DNA from: Streptococcus infantis
GTDB lineage: Bacteria; Bacillota; Bacilli; Lactobacillales; Streptococcaceae
DNA length: 64,000 nucleotides
NCBI RefSeq assembly: GCF_019929575.1
Contig: NZ_JAHZPU010000003.1
Span: 1 to 64,000, forward strand
Direction of reading: 5' to 3'
Of this stretch, positions 9,489 through 18,065 are shown in pieces. The position numbers were made by a program, and so were the translations under genes. The notes beneath the pieces are model-generated. The model saw nothing but the letters and a program-made list of their open reading frames with translations. It was not told the DNA's origin and did no database searches. Each line of letters starts with the position of its first letter. Within the stretch, counting starts at the first letter, position 1.

Positions 9489-10703
9489 ATGTTTACTTAT
9501 AAAATGAATGTTGATGTTCAAGAGTGGGATTTATTTTTAGAAAATCATCCTCAAGGGAATTTATTGCAGAGTAGTGATTGGGCCAAGATAAAGGATACTT
9601 GGGGGAATGAGAGAGTTGGATTTTATAAAGAGAATCAACTAGTTGGAGTAGCGAACATCTTAATTCAGCCTCTTCCATTAGGATTTTCCATGTTCTATAT
9701 TCCAAGAGGCCCAGTTATTAATTATGAAGATAAAGAACTTCTGAAATTTGTGCTTTTAACATTGAAAAAACTTGCTAAAAAAAGCCATGCAATAATGGTT
9801 GAATTTGATCCAAGTTTGTTTATCAGTCGAAGTCTTATCGACCAAGAAACTATTCAAAATTCTAAAACTTTTGAAATTGTTGAGGAATTGCAAAAAAACA
9901 AAGTTCATTGGACAGGTTTGACAAAGGATATGGCAGAAAACATACAACCTCGTTTTCAAGCTAATATTCATAAAGAAAACTTCTCGCTAGATCAACTATC
10001 CAAGTCTACTAGACAGGCAATCCGAACTGCAAGAAATAAAGGATTGGAAGTGAAATTCGGTGGACTCGACTTATTAGATGAATTTTCATTTTTAATGAAG
10101 AAAACAGAGTCTCGTAAGAATATCAGTTTACGAGGCAAAGATTATTATCAGAAGTTACTGACTACTTATCCTGATCACTCTTTTATCACACTGAGCTACT
10201 TAGATTTACCTAATAGACTGAAAGAAGTTGAGCAGCAACTCGAAAAGAATCTTAAAATAGCGCAGAAATTTACTGATAAAACAAAAGAAGGCAAAATAAA
10301 AGAGAATCAGCAAGAGAGAAAACGATTAGAGGAAGAAATTTCTTTTCTTAAGAGCCATATTGATAGAGGGGACAGTGTCGTTCCATTGTCTGGAACTTTA
10401 ACCATCGAATTTGGGAAAACTTCTGAAAACTTATATGCTGGAATGAATGAGGAATTTAGACATTATCAACCTGCTATTCCAACATGGTTTGAGACTGCTC
10501 AGCATTCATTTGAACGTGGAGCAGAGACTCATAATATGGGTGGAATTGAAAATCATTTAGAGGGTGGGTTATTTAATTTTAAATCTAAGTTTAATCCCAC
10601 TATCGAGGAATTTGCTGGTGAGTTTAATTATCCAACTAGCTCATTGTATTTCTTGTTTAATATAGCCTATAAAATCCGTAAAAAACTGCGAAGTAGCAAG
10701 TAG
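9489..10703 (+). CDS. Fem/MurM-like peptidoglycan branching aminoacyltransferase
   Basis: A 404-residue FemABX-family protein resembling MurM/MurN, which use aminoacyl-tRNA to add amino acids to the lipid II stem-peptide lysine. The N-terminal pattern (LLQSSDWAKIK), the central arginine-rich helix (STRQAIRTARNKGLEV), a charged coiled-coil insert (about 245-290, tRNA-arm type) and the C-terminal GGIENHLEGGLFNFKSKF block fit the family. It would act at the inner membrane face. The gene sits alone between pcsB and rpsB. It is AT-rich, has a weak ribosome site and is bounded by hairpins, all consistent with an added gene. Whether it adds Ala, Ser or Gly cannot be read from sequence. Confidence 0.8.
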   Translation: MFTYKMNVDVQEWDLFLENHPQGNLLQSSDWAKIKDTWGNERVGFYKENQLVGVANILIQPLPLGFSMFYIPRGPVINYEDKELLKFVLLTLKKLAKKSHAIMVEFDPSLFISRSLIDQETIQNSKTFEIVEELQKNKVHWTGLTKDMAENIQPRFQANIHKENFSLDQLSKSTRQAIRTARNKGLEVKFGGLDLLDEFSFLMKKTESRKNISLRGKDYYQKLLTTYPDHSFITLSYLDLPNRLKEVEQQLEKNLKIAQKFTDKTKEGKIKENQQERKRLEEEISFLKSHIDRGDSVVPLSGTLTIEFGKTSENLYAGMNEEFRHYQPAIPTWFETAQHSFERGAETHNMGGIENHLEGGLFNFKSKFNPTIEEFAGEFNYPTSSLYFLFNIAYKIRKKLRSSK

Positions 10704-10992
10704 AAAGTCAAAGATTTATTGGCAAGTTTAATCTTTATGAAGCTTTATTTACTAACATAGAGTATGAAGATATGACACTTGCTATCAAAAAATATAAAGT
10801 AGATTCTTTCATATCAAAATATTTAAGTTATCAACTCGAAATATTTTGTATTTATCTGAATCTCAACATAAGCGGTTATTGCACATTTAGCAGTAACAAT
10901 TTATGTTGGGATGTTTTTTATTTAAAGTTAATAAATTTTTTTAAAATTTCTGTTTGGAAGTTAGGTTATGAAGGAAAAACTAGCAAAATTAC
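10704..10992. other. Non-coding AT-rich stretch after the Fem-like gene
   Basis: About 290 bases with no supportable gene. A 74-codon reading frame (10772-10996) has no ribosome site and runs through the hairpin at 10862-10910, so it is not called. The first 100 bases could be the remains of an older gene, but I recognise nothing. The rpsB promoter begins at 10993. Confidence 0.45.
10862..10919 (+). terminator. Long two-part hairpin, probable terminator
   Basis: The outer stem is CTCAACATAA (10862-10871) with TTATGTTGGG (10901-10910), and the inner stem is GTTATTGC with GCAGTAAC. A T-rich run (10914-10918) follows. It probably ends transcription of the Fem-like gene before the rpsB promoter. 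Confidence 0.55.
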
Positions 10993-11137
10993 TTGAAAAA
11001 AAGGCTCAACTATGATACAATGTAACTTGTCGTGTAAACGATAATACTCATTCTTGATGAATTGTGAAGCTGTTGCCTTCGGGTCGTTTTGCAAGCTGAA
11101 ATCAAGGAGAGGAAAAAAACAAAAAGGAGAAATACTC
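10993..11137 (+). promoter_or_regulatory. rpsB promoter and structured leader
   Basis: TTGAAA (10993-10998) and TACAAT (11016-11021) are separated by exactly 17 bases. The transcript would start near 11028, leaving a leader of about 110 bases with a TTCG-looped element (GCCTTCGGGT, about 11074-11083) and AGCT arms around it. Ribosomal protein genes often carry autoregulatory leaders; that this one binds S2 is an inference. Confidence 0.55.
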
Positions 11138-11920
11138 ATGGCAGTAATTTCAATGAAACAACTTCTTGAGGCTGGTGTACACTTTGGTCACCAAACTCGT
11201 CGCTGGAACCCTAAGATGGCTAAGTACATCTTCACTGAACGTAACGGAATCCACGTTATCGACTTGCAACAAACTGTAAAATACGCTGACCAAGCATACG
11301 ACTTCATGCGTGATGCTGCAGCTAATGATGCAGTTGTATTGTTTGTTGGTACTAAGAAACAAGCAGCTGACGCAGTTGCTGAAGAAGCAGTACGTTCAGG
11401 TCAATACTTCATCAACCACCGTTGGTTGGGTGGAACTCTTACAAACTGGGGAACAATCCAAAAACGTATCGCTCGTTTGAAAGAAATCAAACGTATGGAA
11501 GAAGATGGAACTTTTGAAGTTCTTCCTAAGAAAGAAGTTGCACTTCTTAACAAACAACGTGCACGTCTTGAAAAATTCTTGGGTGGTATCGAAGATATGC
11601 CTCGTATCCCAGATGTAATGTACGTAGTTGACCCACATAAAGAGCAAATCGCTGTTAAAGAAGCTAAAAAATTGGGTATCCCAGTTGTAGCGATGGTTGA
11701 CACAAACACTGATCCAGACGATATCGATGTAATCATCCCAGCTAACGATGACGCTATCCGCGCAGTTAAGTTGATCACAGCTAAATTGGCAGACGCTATC
11801 ATCGAAGGTCGCCAAGGTGAAGATGCTGTTGCAGCAGTTGAAGCAGAATTTGCAGCTTCAGAAGCTCAAGCAGACTCAATCGAAGAAATCGTTGAAGTTG
11901 TAGAAGGCGACAACGCTTAA
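11138..11920 (+). CDS. rpsB: 30S ribosomal protein S2
   Basis: S2 (260 residues) is a structural protein of the small ribosomal subunit. The N-terminus [20 protein letters not shown] and the block [20 protein letters not shown] are typical of the family. The ATG at 11138, behind AAGGAG, is chosen over in-frame upstream codons because it gives the conserved N-terminus. The acidic alanine/glutamate-rich tail is usual in streptococci. Codon usage is strongly biased, as expected for high expression. It is paired with tsf. Confidence 0.97.
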   Translation: MAVISMKQLLEAGVHFGHQTRRWNPKMAKYIFTERNGIHVIDLQQTVKYADQAYDFMRDAAANDAVVLFVGTKKQAADAVAEEAVRSGQYFINHRWLGGTLTNWGTIQKRIARLKEIKRMEEDGTFEVLPKKEVALLNKQRARLEKFLGGIEDMPRIPDVMYVVDPHKEQIAVKEAKKLGIPVVAMVDTNTDPDDIDVIIPANDDAIRAVKLITAKLADAIIEGRQGEDAVAAVEAEFAASEAQADSIEEIVEVVEGDNA

Positions 11921-11942
11921 TTCATAATAAATAGTAATTACC

Positions 11943-11978
11943 TAGGAGGGCGGGGCTTAGCCCGGCTCTCCTATTTTT
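11943..11978 (+). terminator. Hairpin with T run between rpsB and tsf
   Basis: A GC-rich imperfect stem, TAGGAGGGCGGGGC (11943-11956) with GCCCGGCTCTCCTA (11960-11973), is followed by TTTTT. It has the form of an intrinsic terminator inside the operon and probably reduces tsf transcription relative to rpsB. The left arm includes a TAGGAG that resembles the tsf ribosome site (ATAGGAGAA). Confidence 0.8.
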
Positions 11979-11999
11979 AAAAAATATAGGAGAATCAAA

Positions 12000-13040
12000 A
12001 TGGCAGAAATTACAGCTAAACTTGTTAAAGAGTTGCGTGAAAAATCTGGTGCTGGTGTTATGGACGCTAAAAAAGCATTAGTTGAAGTGGAAGGCGATAT
12101 CGAAAAAGCGATTGAATTGCTTCGCGAAAAAGGTATGGCAAAAGCAGCTAAGAAAGCTGACCGTGTTGCTGCAGAAGGTTTGACTGGTGTTTATGTTGAC
12201 GGTAACGTTGCAGCAGTTGTTGAAGTAAATGCTGAAACTGACTTCGTTGCGAAAAACGCTCAATTTGTTGAGTTGGTAAACGCAACAGCTAAAGCGATCG
12301 CAGAAGGAAAACCAGCTAACAACGAAGAAGCTCTTGCTTTGACAATGCCTTCAGGTGAAACTCTTGAAGCAGCTTATGTGTCTGCAACAGCAACTATCGG
12401 AGAAAAAATTTCATTCCGTCGCTTTGCTTTGATTGAAAAAACAGATGCACAACACTTCGGAGCATACCAACACAACGGTGGACGTATCGGTGTTATCTCT
12501 GTAATCGAAGGTGGAGACGAAGCACTTGCTAAACAAATTTCAATGCACATCGCTGCTATGAAACCAACAGTTCTTTCATACAAAGAATTGGATGAGCAAT
12601 TTGTTAAAGATGAGTTGGCACAATTGAACCACGTTATCGACCAAGATAACGAAAGCCGTGCTATGGTTGGTAAACCAGCTCTTCCACACTTAAAATATGG
12701 ATCAAAAGCTCAATTAACTGATGAAGTGATTGCTCAAGCTGAAGCTGATATTAAAGCTGAGTTGGCTGCAGAAGGCAAACCAGAAAAAATCTGGGATAAA
12801 ATCATCCCAGGTAAAATGGATCGTTTCTTGCTTGACAATACTAAAGTTGACCAAGCATACACACTTCTTGCACAAGTTTACATCATGGATGACAGCAAGA
12901 CAGTTGAAGCTTACCTTGAATCAGTTAACGCTTCAGTAGTTGAGTTCGCTCGCTTTGAAGTTGGTGAAGGTATCGAAAAAGCTGCAAACGACTTTGAAGC
13001 AGAAGTTGCAGCTACAATGGCAGCAGCCTTGAATAACTAA
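12000..13040 (+). CDS. tsf: Elongation factor Ts
   Basis: EF-Ts (346 residues) exchanges GDP for GTP on EF-Tu. The N-terminal UBA-like domain ([20 protein letters not shown]) and the core motif [12 protein letters not shown] are clear. Streptococcal EF-Ts proteins are longer than that of E. coli and this length is normal for them. It follows rpsB across a terminator-like hairpin and has its own good ribosome site. The optimised codons indicate high expression. Confidence 0.97.
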   Translation: MAEITAKLVKELREKSGAGVMDAKKALVEVEGDIEKAIELLREKGMAKAAKKADRVAAEGLTGVYVDGNVAAVVEVNAETDFVAKNAQFVELVNATAKAIAEGKPANNEEALALTMPSGETLEAAYVSATATIGEKISFRRFALIEKTDAQHFGAYQHNGGRIGVISVIEGGDEALAKQISMHIAAMKPTVLSYKELDEQFVKDELAQLNHVIDQDNESRAMVGKPALPHLKYGSKAQLTDEVIAQAEADIKAELAAEGKPEKIWDKIIPGKMDRFLLDNTKVDQAYTLLAQVYIMDDSKTVEAYLESVNASVVEFARFEVGEGIEKAANDFEAEVAATMAAALNN

Positions 13041-13049
13041 TAAAAAAGT

Positions 13050-13075
13050 AAGGAAGCTAATTTGCTTCCTTTTCT
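13050..13075 (+). terminator. Terminator of rpsB-tsf
   Basis: AAGGAAGC (13050-13057) and GCTTCCTT (13064-13071) form an 8-bp stem followed by a T-rich run. Confidence 0.85.
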
Positions 13076-13123
13076 TTTGTTGGAGGGGGACTCATATGAA
13101 TCCTTTTTTTATTTTAAAAGGTA

Positions 13124-13148
13124 AACAAAAAGCCCTATACAAGGGCTT
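13124..13148 (-). terminator. Terminator of cysK (- strand)
   Basis: AAGCCCT (13130-13136) pairs with AGGGCTT (13142-13148). Read on the - strand, the stem is followed by TTTTTGTTT. Confidence 0.8.
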
Positions 13149-13163
13149 AGTGTATTTAGGAGA

Positions 13164-14090
13164 CTACACTTCGAATTCATAGAGTGCTGTAGATAGATAA
13201 CGTTCTCCATTATCTGGTGCAAGCGCAAGGACTTTTTTACCTGCTCCAAGTTTTTTAGCGACTTCAATTGCTGCATAGATAGCTGCTGCAGAAGAAATAC
13301 CGACTAAGAATCCTTCTTTTCCACCGATTTCACGGCCAAGTGCAAGAGCGTTATCTGATGTTACACGAACGATACCATCGTAAGCTTTTGTATCAAGTGT
13401 ATCTGGAATGAATCCAGCAGAGATACCTTGAATTTTGTGAGGACCTGGTTTTTCACCAGACAAAATAGCTGACTCGTCTGCCTCAACAGCAAAAACTTGA
13501 ATGTTTGAGTTAGCAGTTTTAAGAGCATGAGAAACACCAGAAATAGTTCCTCCAGTACCAACACCAGCAACAAAGGCATCTAAACCATCAGCTCCGAAAT
13601 CAGCTAGAATTTCAGCTCCTGTTGTTCTTTCGTGAACTTCTGGGTTAGCTTGGTTATTAAACTGTAATGGTAGGAAACCATCACGCTCAGCAGCAATTTC
13701 CTGCGCTTTAGCAATCGCACCTTTCATTCCTTCGCTACCAGGAGTGAGGACTAGTTCAGCTCCATAAGCTTGGATAATTTTACGACGTTCCACGCTCATT
13801 GTTTCAGGCATAACGATGACAACTTTGTAACCTTTAGCAGCACCAACCCATGAAAGTCCGATACCAGTATTTCCACTTGTTGCTTCCACAATAGTAGAAC
13901 CTGGTTTGAGTTTACCCTCTTGTTCTGCTTTTTCAATCATGCTTAGGGCGATACGGTCCTTAACAGACGATCCTGGGTTAAAAGCTTCAAGTTTTACATA
14001 AACATCTGCTGCACCTTCTGGTACAATGTTATTTAATTTAACAATCGGTGTTCTACCGATGAGTTCTGTGATATTGTTATAAATTGCCAT
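13164..14090 (-). CDS. cysK: Cysteine synthase (O-acetylserine sulfhydrylase)
   Basis: This PLP-dependent enzyme makes cysteine from O-acetylserine and sulfide. At 308 residues it has normal length. The PLP lysine is K44 in SSVKDR, the substrate loop is TSGNTGIG (about 69-76), and the phosphate-binding loop is [10 protein letters not shown]. The C-terminal block [10 protein letters not shown] is family-typical. Pneumococcal annotations call the same gene cysM; the sequence is closer to CysK type A. It is transcribed alone on the - strand with its own terminator. Confidence 0.93.
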   Translation of the reverse strand: MAIYNNITELIGRTPIVKLNNIVPEGAADVYVKLEAFNPGSSVKDRIALSMIEKAEQEGKLKPGSTIVEATSGNTGIGLSWVGAAKGYKVVIVMPETMSVERRKIIQAYGAELVLTPGSEGMKGAIAKAQEIAAERDGFLPLQFNNQANPEVHERTTGAEILADFGADGLDAFVAGVGTGGTISGVSHALKTANSNIQVFAVEADESAILSGEKPGPHKIQGISAGFIPDTLDTKAYDGIVRVTSDNALALGREIGGKEGFLVGISSAAAIYAAIEVAKKLGAGKKVLALAPDNGERYLSTALYEFEV

Positions 14091-14186
14091 ATTAGCACCT
14101 CTTTATATAAGATGCTACTAGTATAACGCTAACTTTAACTTTTGTAAAATATAGAAATCCTATCGGAGTGATAGGATTTTTTTATA

Positions 14187-14630
14187 TCAGTGATTCAAAC
14201 CATTCATATTCAAATGATTATGATAAGCTAAGTCAAATAGATAGGTGTAAAGAGGTACAATATCAGTTTTCTTTGGAAATTCAAATTTTTGAGAATTAAA
14301 ATGCTCATTGTGAGATTTTAAAAAGGCATTTTCTAAATAAGTAATCGTAATCTCACTATCATCAATCCCAAGTCCAGCAGTTTCCATCTCAACATTAACG
14401 ATGTTCATGAGGAAAATTGATTTGATAGACATCTTCCGTCCGGTCGCCCCTTGTTTATCTGTAAAGATGATTCGGATGTTTGTAAAGATAATTGAGTCAC
14501 GAATGAGTTTATATCCGCTTTGAATTTCTTCATTTTCTAATAAATATTGTCCAAACTCCTTGGTAAGAGCTTCTTTACTTTGCTCACTGAAGTTTCCAGC
14601 GAGTCCCTGAATTAATCTTCCAAAAGCCAT
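14187..14630 (-). CDS. Bacterial PH-domain protein
   Basis: A 147-residue protein that looks like a single bacterial pleckstrin-homology domain (beta strands with conserved SGYKLIRDSIIFTNIRIIFTDKQG). No signal peptide or membrane segment is seen, so it should be cytoplasmic. Proteins of this family form rings of beta-barrels; their function is unknown. It lies 16 bases downstream of the YigZ gene on the same strand, so the two are probably co-transcribed. Confidence 0.75.
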   Translation of the reverse strand: MAFGRLIQGLAGNFSEQSKEALTKEFGQYLLENEEIQSGYKLIRDSIIFTNIRIIFTDKQGATGRKMSIKSIFLMNIVNVEMETAGLGIDDSEITITYLENAFLKSHNEHFNSQKFEFPKKTDIVPLYTYLFDLAYHNHLNMNGLNH

Positions 14631-14646
14631 ATGATATTTCCTTTCT

Positions 14647-15282
14647 TTACGATAGGTTTACAGGTACTTCAACTTCACGTAAACCTTTGTCAGTTAGAGT
14701 AACTTTTCCATTGAAAAATTCAATGAGATCAGCCTTGATACCGTCTTTCTTTTCTTTATCAATGAAAATCATAGTGTCAACTTGATCTGTAAAGTTTGTC
14801 TCTAATTCTATGAGATTATGCTCTTTAAGAAAATTCCCATATTCTTGATACTGGGCATAGGTCATGTGAATCTGTATCCCTGCCTGCTCTTTGATTTCAA
14901 TAATGCCAATTTCTTTAACTGCTAGGGCAACACTACCAGCATAAGCGCGTATCAAACCACCAGCCCCTAGTTTAATACCGCCGAAATAACGAGTAACTAC
15001 CACACAGACATTAGTAAGGTTGTGATTCTCCAGAACTCCTAGCATAGGAATACCAGCAGTTCCACTAGGCTCTCCGTCATCACTGGTTCGCTTGATTTCA
15101 CTACGTTCACCGACAATAAAGGCAGAGCAGTTGTGGGTCGCTTTATAGTGTTCTTTTTTGATAGCTGTGATAAAATCACGAGCCTCTTCTTCACTATAGA
15201 CACGCTTGGCATGACAGATAAAGCGTGATTTTTTGATTTCTTCTTGGACTTGTCCGTCCTCTTTTATAGTTCTGTATTCCAT
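14647..15282 (-). CDS. YigZ/IMPACT family protein
   Basis: A 211-residue member of the YigZ/UPF0029 family. An N-terminal IMPACT domain carries KSRFICHAKRV and the block SDDGEPSGTAGIPML, and the family-typical VVTRYFGGIKLGAGGLIRAY lies near the middle. A C-terminal ferredoxin-like domain completes it. Family members bind nucleic acid or interact with translation factors, but the cellular role is unsettled. It diverges from comFA, with only 55 bases between starts, so both promoters share that gap. Confidence 0.85.
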   Translation of the reverse strand: MEYRTIKEDGQVQEEIKKSRFICHAKRVYSEEEARDFITAIKKEHYKATHNCSAFIVGERSEIKRTSDDGEPSGTAGIPMLGVLENHNLTNVCVVVTRYFGGIKLGAGGLIRAYAGSVALAVKEIGIIEIKEQAGIQIHMTYAQYQEYGNFLKEHNLIELETNFTDQVDTMIFIDKEKKDGIKADLIEFFNGKVTLTDKGLREVEVPVNLS

Positions 15283-15322
15283 ATTTTTATTGTACTAAAA
15301 AATAGCGTAAAGTTCTACATTT

Positions 15323-15330
15323 TACGAATA
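15323..15330 (+). promoter_or_regulatory. ComX cin-box (competence promoter) of comFA
   Basis: A perfect TACGAATA, the -10 element recognised by the competence sigma factor ComX (SigX). It ends only seven bases before the comFA ATG, so the predicted transcript has almost no leader. The same short gap carries the divergent YigZ promoter. Confidence 0.9.
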
Positions 15331-15337
15331 AAGAAAT

Positions 15338-16636
15338 ATGAAAGTAAATCCAAATTATCTCGGTCGCCTTTTTACGGAACAAGAATTAAGTTTTGAGGAG
15401 AGACAACTAGCAAAACAAATTCCATCCATAAAAAAAGAGAAGGGCCAACAATATTGTCAGCGTTGTGGTAGTCAGATAAAAGAAGAATGGCATTTGCCTG
15501 TTGGTGCTTTTTATTGTCGAGAATGCTTGATTATGAAGCGAATAAGAAGTGATCAAAAACTCTATTACTTTCCGCAAGAATGTTTTCCAAAGCAAGATGT
15601 ACTCAAATGGTCAGGTCAACTGACTCCATTTCAAGAGCGAGTATCACAAGGACTCCTTCAGGCGGTAGATAAGAAGGAGGCCACCTTGGTACATGCAGTG
15701 ACAGGAGCTGGTAAGACAGAGATGATCTACCAAGTTGTTGCCAAGGTGATAAATCAGGGTGGAACTGTTTGTCTGGCCAGTCCACGAATTGATGTTTGCC
15801 TAGAGCTCCATAAACGATTACAAAATGATTTTGCATGTGAGATTGCACTACTACATGGGGAGTCGGATCCCTATTTTCGTACACCTTTAGTTGTAGCAAC
15901 CACTCACCAACTATTAAAATTTTATCAAGCTTTTGATTTATTGATTGTGGATGAAGTGGATGCCTTTCCTTATGTTGATAATCCTGTACTTTACCATGCT
16001 GTCAATAATTGTGTAAAGGAGACCGGATTGAGAATATTTTTAACAGCAACGTCAACTGATGAGTTAGATAGAAAAGTTAAACAAGGGGAGTTAAAGCGTC
16101 TCAGTTTACCTCGTCGTTTTCATGGAAATCCTCTCATTGTTCCCAAGCCAATCTGGTTATCGCATTTTAATAGATATTTAGAAAAAAATGGCTTACCTCC
16201 AAAATTAAAACTTTACATTGAGAAACAGAGAAAGACGGCCTATCCCTTACTAATCTTTGCCTCTGAGATTAAAAAGGGAGAAAAGCTAAAAGAAATTTTG
16301 CAGGAGAAGTTTCCGAATGAGAAAATAGGCTTTGTATCCTCAATTACGGAAGACCGATTAGAGCAGGTACAGGCCTTTCGAGATGGAGAGTTGACGATAT
16401 TAATAAGCACAACTATATTAGAGCGTGGAGTTACCTTCCCTCGTGTAGATGTTTTTGTGGTGGAAGCCAATCATCAACTCTTTACCAAGTCAAGTTTAGT
16501 ACAAATTGGTGGACGAGTTGGAAGAAGCATGGATCGTCCTACTGGAGAACTTATATTTTTCCATGACGGACTCAATCAGTCCATTAAGAGAGCCATAAAG
16601 GAGATTAAACAAATGAATCAAGAGGCAGGAGTATGA
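15338..16636 (+). CDS. comFA: Competence protein ComFA, DNA-uptake ATPase
   Basis: ComFA (432 residues) is a DEAD-box-type ATPase that helps pull single-stranded DNA into the cell during transformation. A zinc cluster (C40, C43, C60, C63) is followed by Walker A AVTGAGKTE (near 120), the DEAD-like VDEVDAF (near 203), the TATST motif and the C-terminal helicase motifs including IGGRVGRSMDR. The N-terminus agrees with the pneumococcal protein as I remember it, so the ATG beside the cin-box is kept. It overlaps comFC by four bases. Confidence 0.95.
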   Translation: MKVNPNYLGRLFTEQELSFEERQLAKQIPSIKKEKGQQYCQRCGSQIKEEWHLPVGAFYCRECLIMKRIRSDQKLYYFPQECFPKQDVLKWSGQLTPFQERVSQGLLQAVDKKEATLVHAVTGAGKTEMIYQVVAKVINQGGTVCLASPRIDVCLELHKRLQNDFACEIALLHGESDPYFRTPLVVATTHQLLKFYQAFDLLIVDEVDAFPYVDNPVLYHAVNNCVKETGLRIFLTATSTDELDRKVKQGELKRLSLPRRFHGNPLIVPKPIWLSHFNRYLEKNGLPPKLKLYIEKQRKTAYPLLIFASEIKKGEKLKEILQEKFPNEKIGFVSSITEDRLEQVQAFRDGELTILISTTILERGVTFPRVDVFVVEANHQLFTKSSLVQIGGRVGRSMDRPTGELIFFHDGLNQSIKRAIKEIKQMNQEAGV

Positions 16637-17295
16637 AGTGTTTATTGTGTGGTAAAAGTTTACAAACAGAGATAACTTTTACTAACTTGCTCTGTTTTAA
16701 AAAGGAGGAGGAACTAGTCTGTGAATCCTGTATTTCGTCTTTCGAGAGTATTGGTGGTAATCATTGTCCTACTTGTTTTAAAAAAGGAATGTCAATCATC
16801 TGTCAAGATTGTCAATTTTGGTGTAAAAAAGGTGTAAAGGTTGATCATGTGGCTCTTTATTCCTATAATCAGGCCATGAAAGAATATTTTAGTCGCTATA
16901 AATTTGATGGTGATTATCTTCTTAGAAAGGTATTTTCTGAGATATTGCAAAAAGAGTTAAAGAAGTATAAGAACTATCAGATTGTGATTGTTCCTCTGAG
17001 TGACCAGCGTTTAAAAAGCAGAGGCTTTAATCAAGTTGAAGGCCTGATAAAGGAGACAGGGTTAACATATCTGGATATTTTGGTTAAAAAAGAAGTGGAG
17101 GCTAGTTCTTCAAAAAATCGATCGGATCGCTTACTTGCAGAATTTCCCTTTTTGTTGAAAGATGGAGTGAAGCTCCCAGAAAATATCTTACTCTTTGATG
17201 ATATTTATACAACTGGAACTACCTTGAATCGTCTTAAAAGTATGTTTTTAGAGGCTGGTTGTCAGAATATTAAAACTTTTTCCCTCGCAAGATGA
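16633..17295 (+). CDS. comFC: Competence protein ComFC
   Basis: ComFC (220 residues) is needed for uptake of transforming DNA and works with ComFA. An N-terminal cysteine cluster (C3, C6, C30, C33, then C45, C48, C57, C60) suggests zinc binding. The C-terminal part is a phosphoribosyltransferase fold with the PRPP motif LLFDDIYTTGTTL near residue 188. It is translationally coupled to comFA. A hairpin straddles its stop codon (arms ACTTTTTCC and GGAAAAAGT). Confidence 0.94.
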   Translation: MKCLLCGKSLQTEITFTNLLCFKKEEELVCESCISSFESIGGNHCPTCFKKGMSIICQDCQFWCKKGVKVDHVALYSYNQAMKEYFSRYKFDGDYLLRKVFSEILQKELKKYKNYQIVIVPLSDQRLKSRGFNQVEGLIKETGLTYLDILVKKEVEASSSKNRSDRLLAEFPFLLKDGVKLPENILLFDDIYTTGTTLNRLKSMFLEAGCQNIKTFSLAR

Positions 17296-17304
17296 GGAAA
17301 AAGT

Positions 17305-17338
17305 TTGCAAAAAAAATATGAAAGCGTTATAATATAAT
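17305..17338 (+). promoter_or_regulatory. hpf promoter with near-perfect cre site
   Basis: TTGCAA (17305-17310) and TATAAT (17328-17333) are 17 bases apart. TGAAAGCGTTATAA (17319-17332) covers the -10 and matches the CcpA consensus TGWAANCGNTNWCA at all but one fixed position. This predicts carbon-catabolite repression of the ribosome hibernation factor. Confidence 0.6.
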
Positions 17339-17374
17339 TAGAAAAACAAATATGTTTAGAAAGAAGGTACTTAT

Positions 17375-17917
17375 ATGATTAAATATAGTATCCGTGGTGA
17401 AAACCTAGAAGTAACAGAAGCAATTCGTGATTATGTAGTTTCTAAACTCGAAAAGATCGAAAAATACTTCCAAGCAGATCAAGAATTGGATGCGCGTGTT
17501 AACTTGAAAGTTTATCGTGAAAAGACTGCTAAAGTTGAAGTAACAATTCCGCTTGGATCTATTACTCTTCGTGCAGAAGATATTTCTCAAGATATGTACG
17601 GTTCTATTGATTTGGTGACAGATAAGATTGAGCGTCAGATTCGTAAAAACAAAACTAAAATTGAACGTAAGAACAGAAATAAAGTATCTACAAGTCAACT
17701 CTTTACAGATGCTTTAGTTGAGGACTTAGATGTAGCACAACCAAAAGTTGTTCGTTCAAAACAAATTGATTTGAAACCAATGGATTTGGAAGAAGCTATC
17801 TTACAGATGGATTTATTGGGACACGACTTCTTTATCTATGTAGATGTTGAAGATGAAACAACAAATGTTATTTATCGTCGTGAAGATGGAGATATTGGTC
17901 TTCTAGAAGTTAAATAA
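17375..17917 (+). CDS. hpf: Long-form ribosome hibernation promoting factor
   Basis: A long HPF/YfiA (180 residues) that dimerises 70S ribosomes into inactive 100S particles under poor growth. The N-terminal domain (about 1-105, IKYSIRGENLEVTEAIRDYV) binds the decoding region. The C-terminal domain (about 120-180, including VVRSKQIDLKPMDLEEAILQM and GHDFFIY) is the dimerisation tail. It is monocistronic, with its own promoter and a perfect terminator. Confidence 0.95.
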   Translation: MIKYSIRGENLEVTEAIRDYVVSKLEKIEKYFQADQELDARVNLKVYREKTAKVEVTIPLGSITLRAEDISQDMYGSIDLVTDKIERQIRKNKTKIERKNRNKVSTSQLFTDALVEDLDVAQPKVVRSKQIDLKPMDLEEAILQMDLLGHDFFIYVDVEDETTNVIYRREDGDIGLLEVK

Positions 17918-17936
17918 TCAAAAAAATTAGTCTTTG

Positions 17937-17968
17937 AAAGTGGTTTACACTAGTGTAAACCACTTTTT
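17937..17968 (+). terminator. Terminator of hpf
   Basis: A long perfect palindrome: AAAGTGGTTTACAC (17937-17950) pairs across TA with GTGTAAACCACTTT, followed by T residues. Confidence 0.92.
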
Positions 17969-18037
17969 AGTTTGGATGTTTTACTATTATTTGAAAATAG
18001 TGTTTCCTCTTTAAAAGTCGCATTTTGGCTACATTTA

Positions 18038-18057
18038 TGGTATAATAATGCGCAAGA
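18038..18057 (+). promoter_or_regulatory. Extended -10 promoter and ribosome site that fix the gdpP start
   Basis: TGG-TATAAT (18038-18046) is an extended -10. The ATG at 18048 lies between this -10 and the expected transcription start, so it cannot be used. AAGAGG (18054-18059) is correctly spaced for the ATG at 18066. Confidence 0.65.
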
Positions 18058-18065
18058 GGTTTGTA

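Noticed and set aside
10772-10996. A 74-codon + strand reading frame
   Set aside because: No ribosome site, passes through a strong hairpin and overlaps the rpsB promoter region; composition unlike the neighbouring genes.
11396-11815. Long open frames antisense to rpsB
   Set aside because: They arise from the biased codon usage of rpsB and resemble no protein; no start signals.
18048-18065. ATG at 18048 as the gdpP start
   Set aside because: It lies between the -10 element and the expected transcription start; the ribosome site fits the ATG at 18066.
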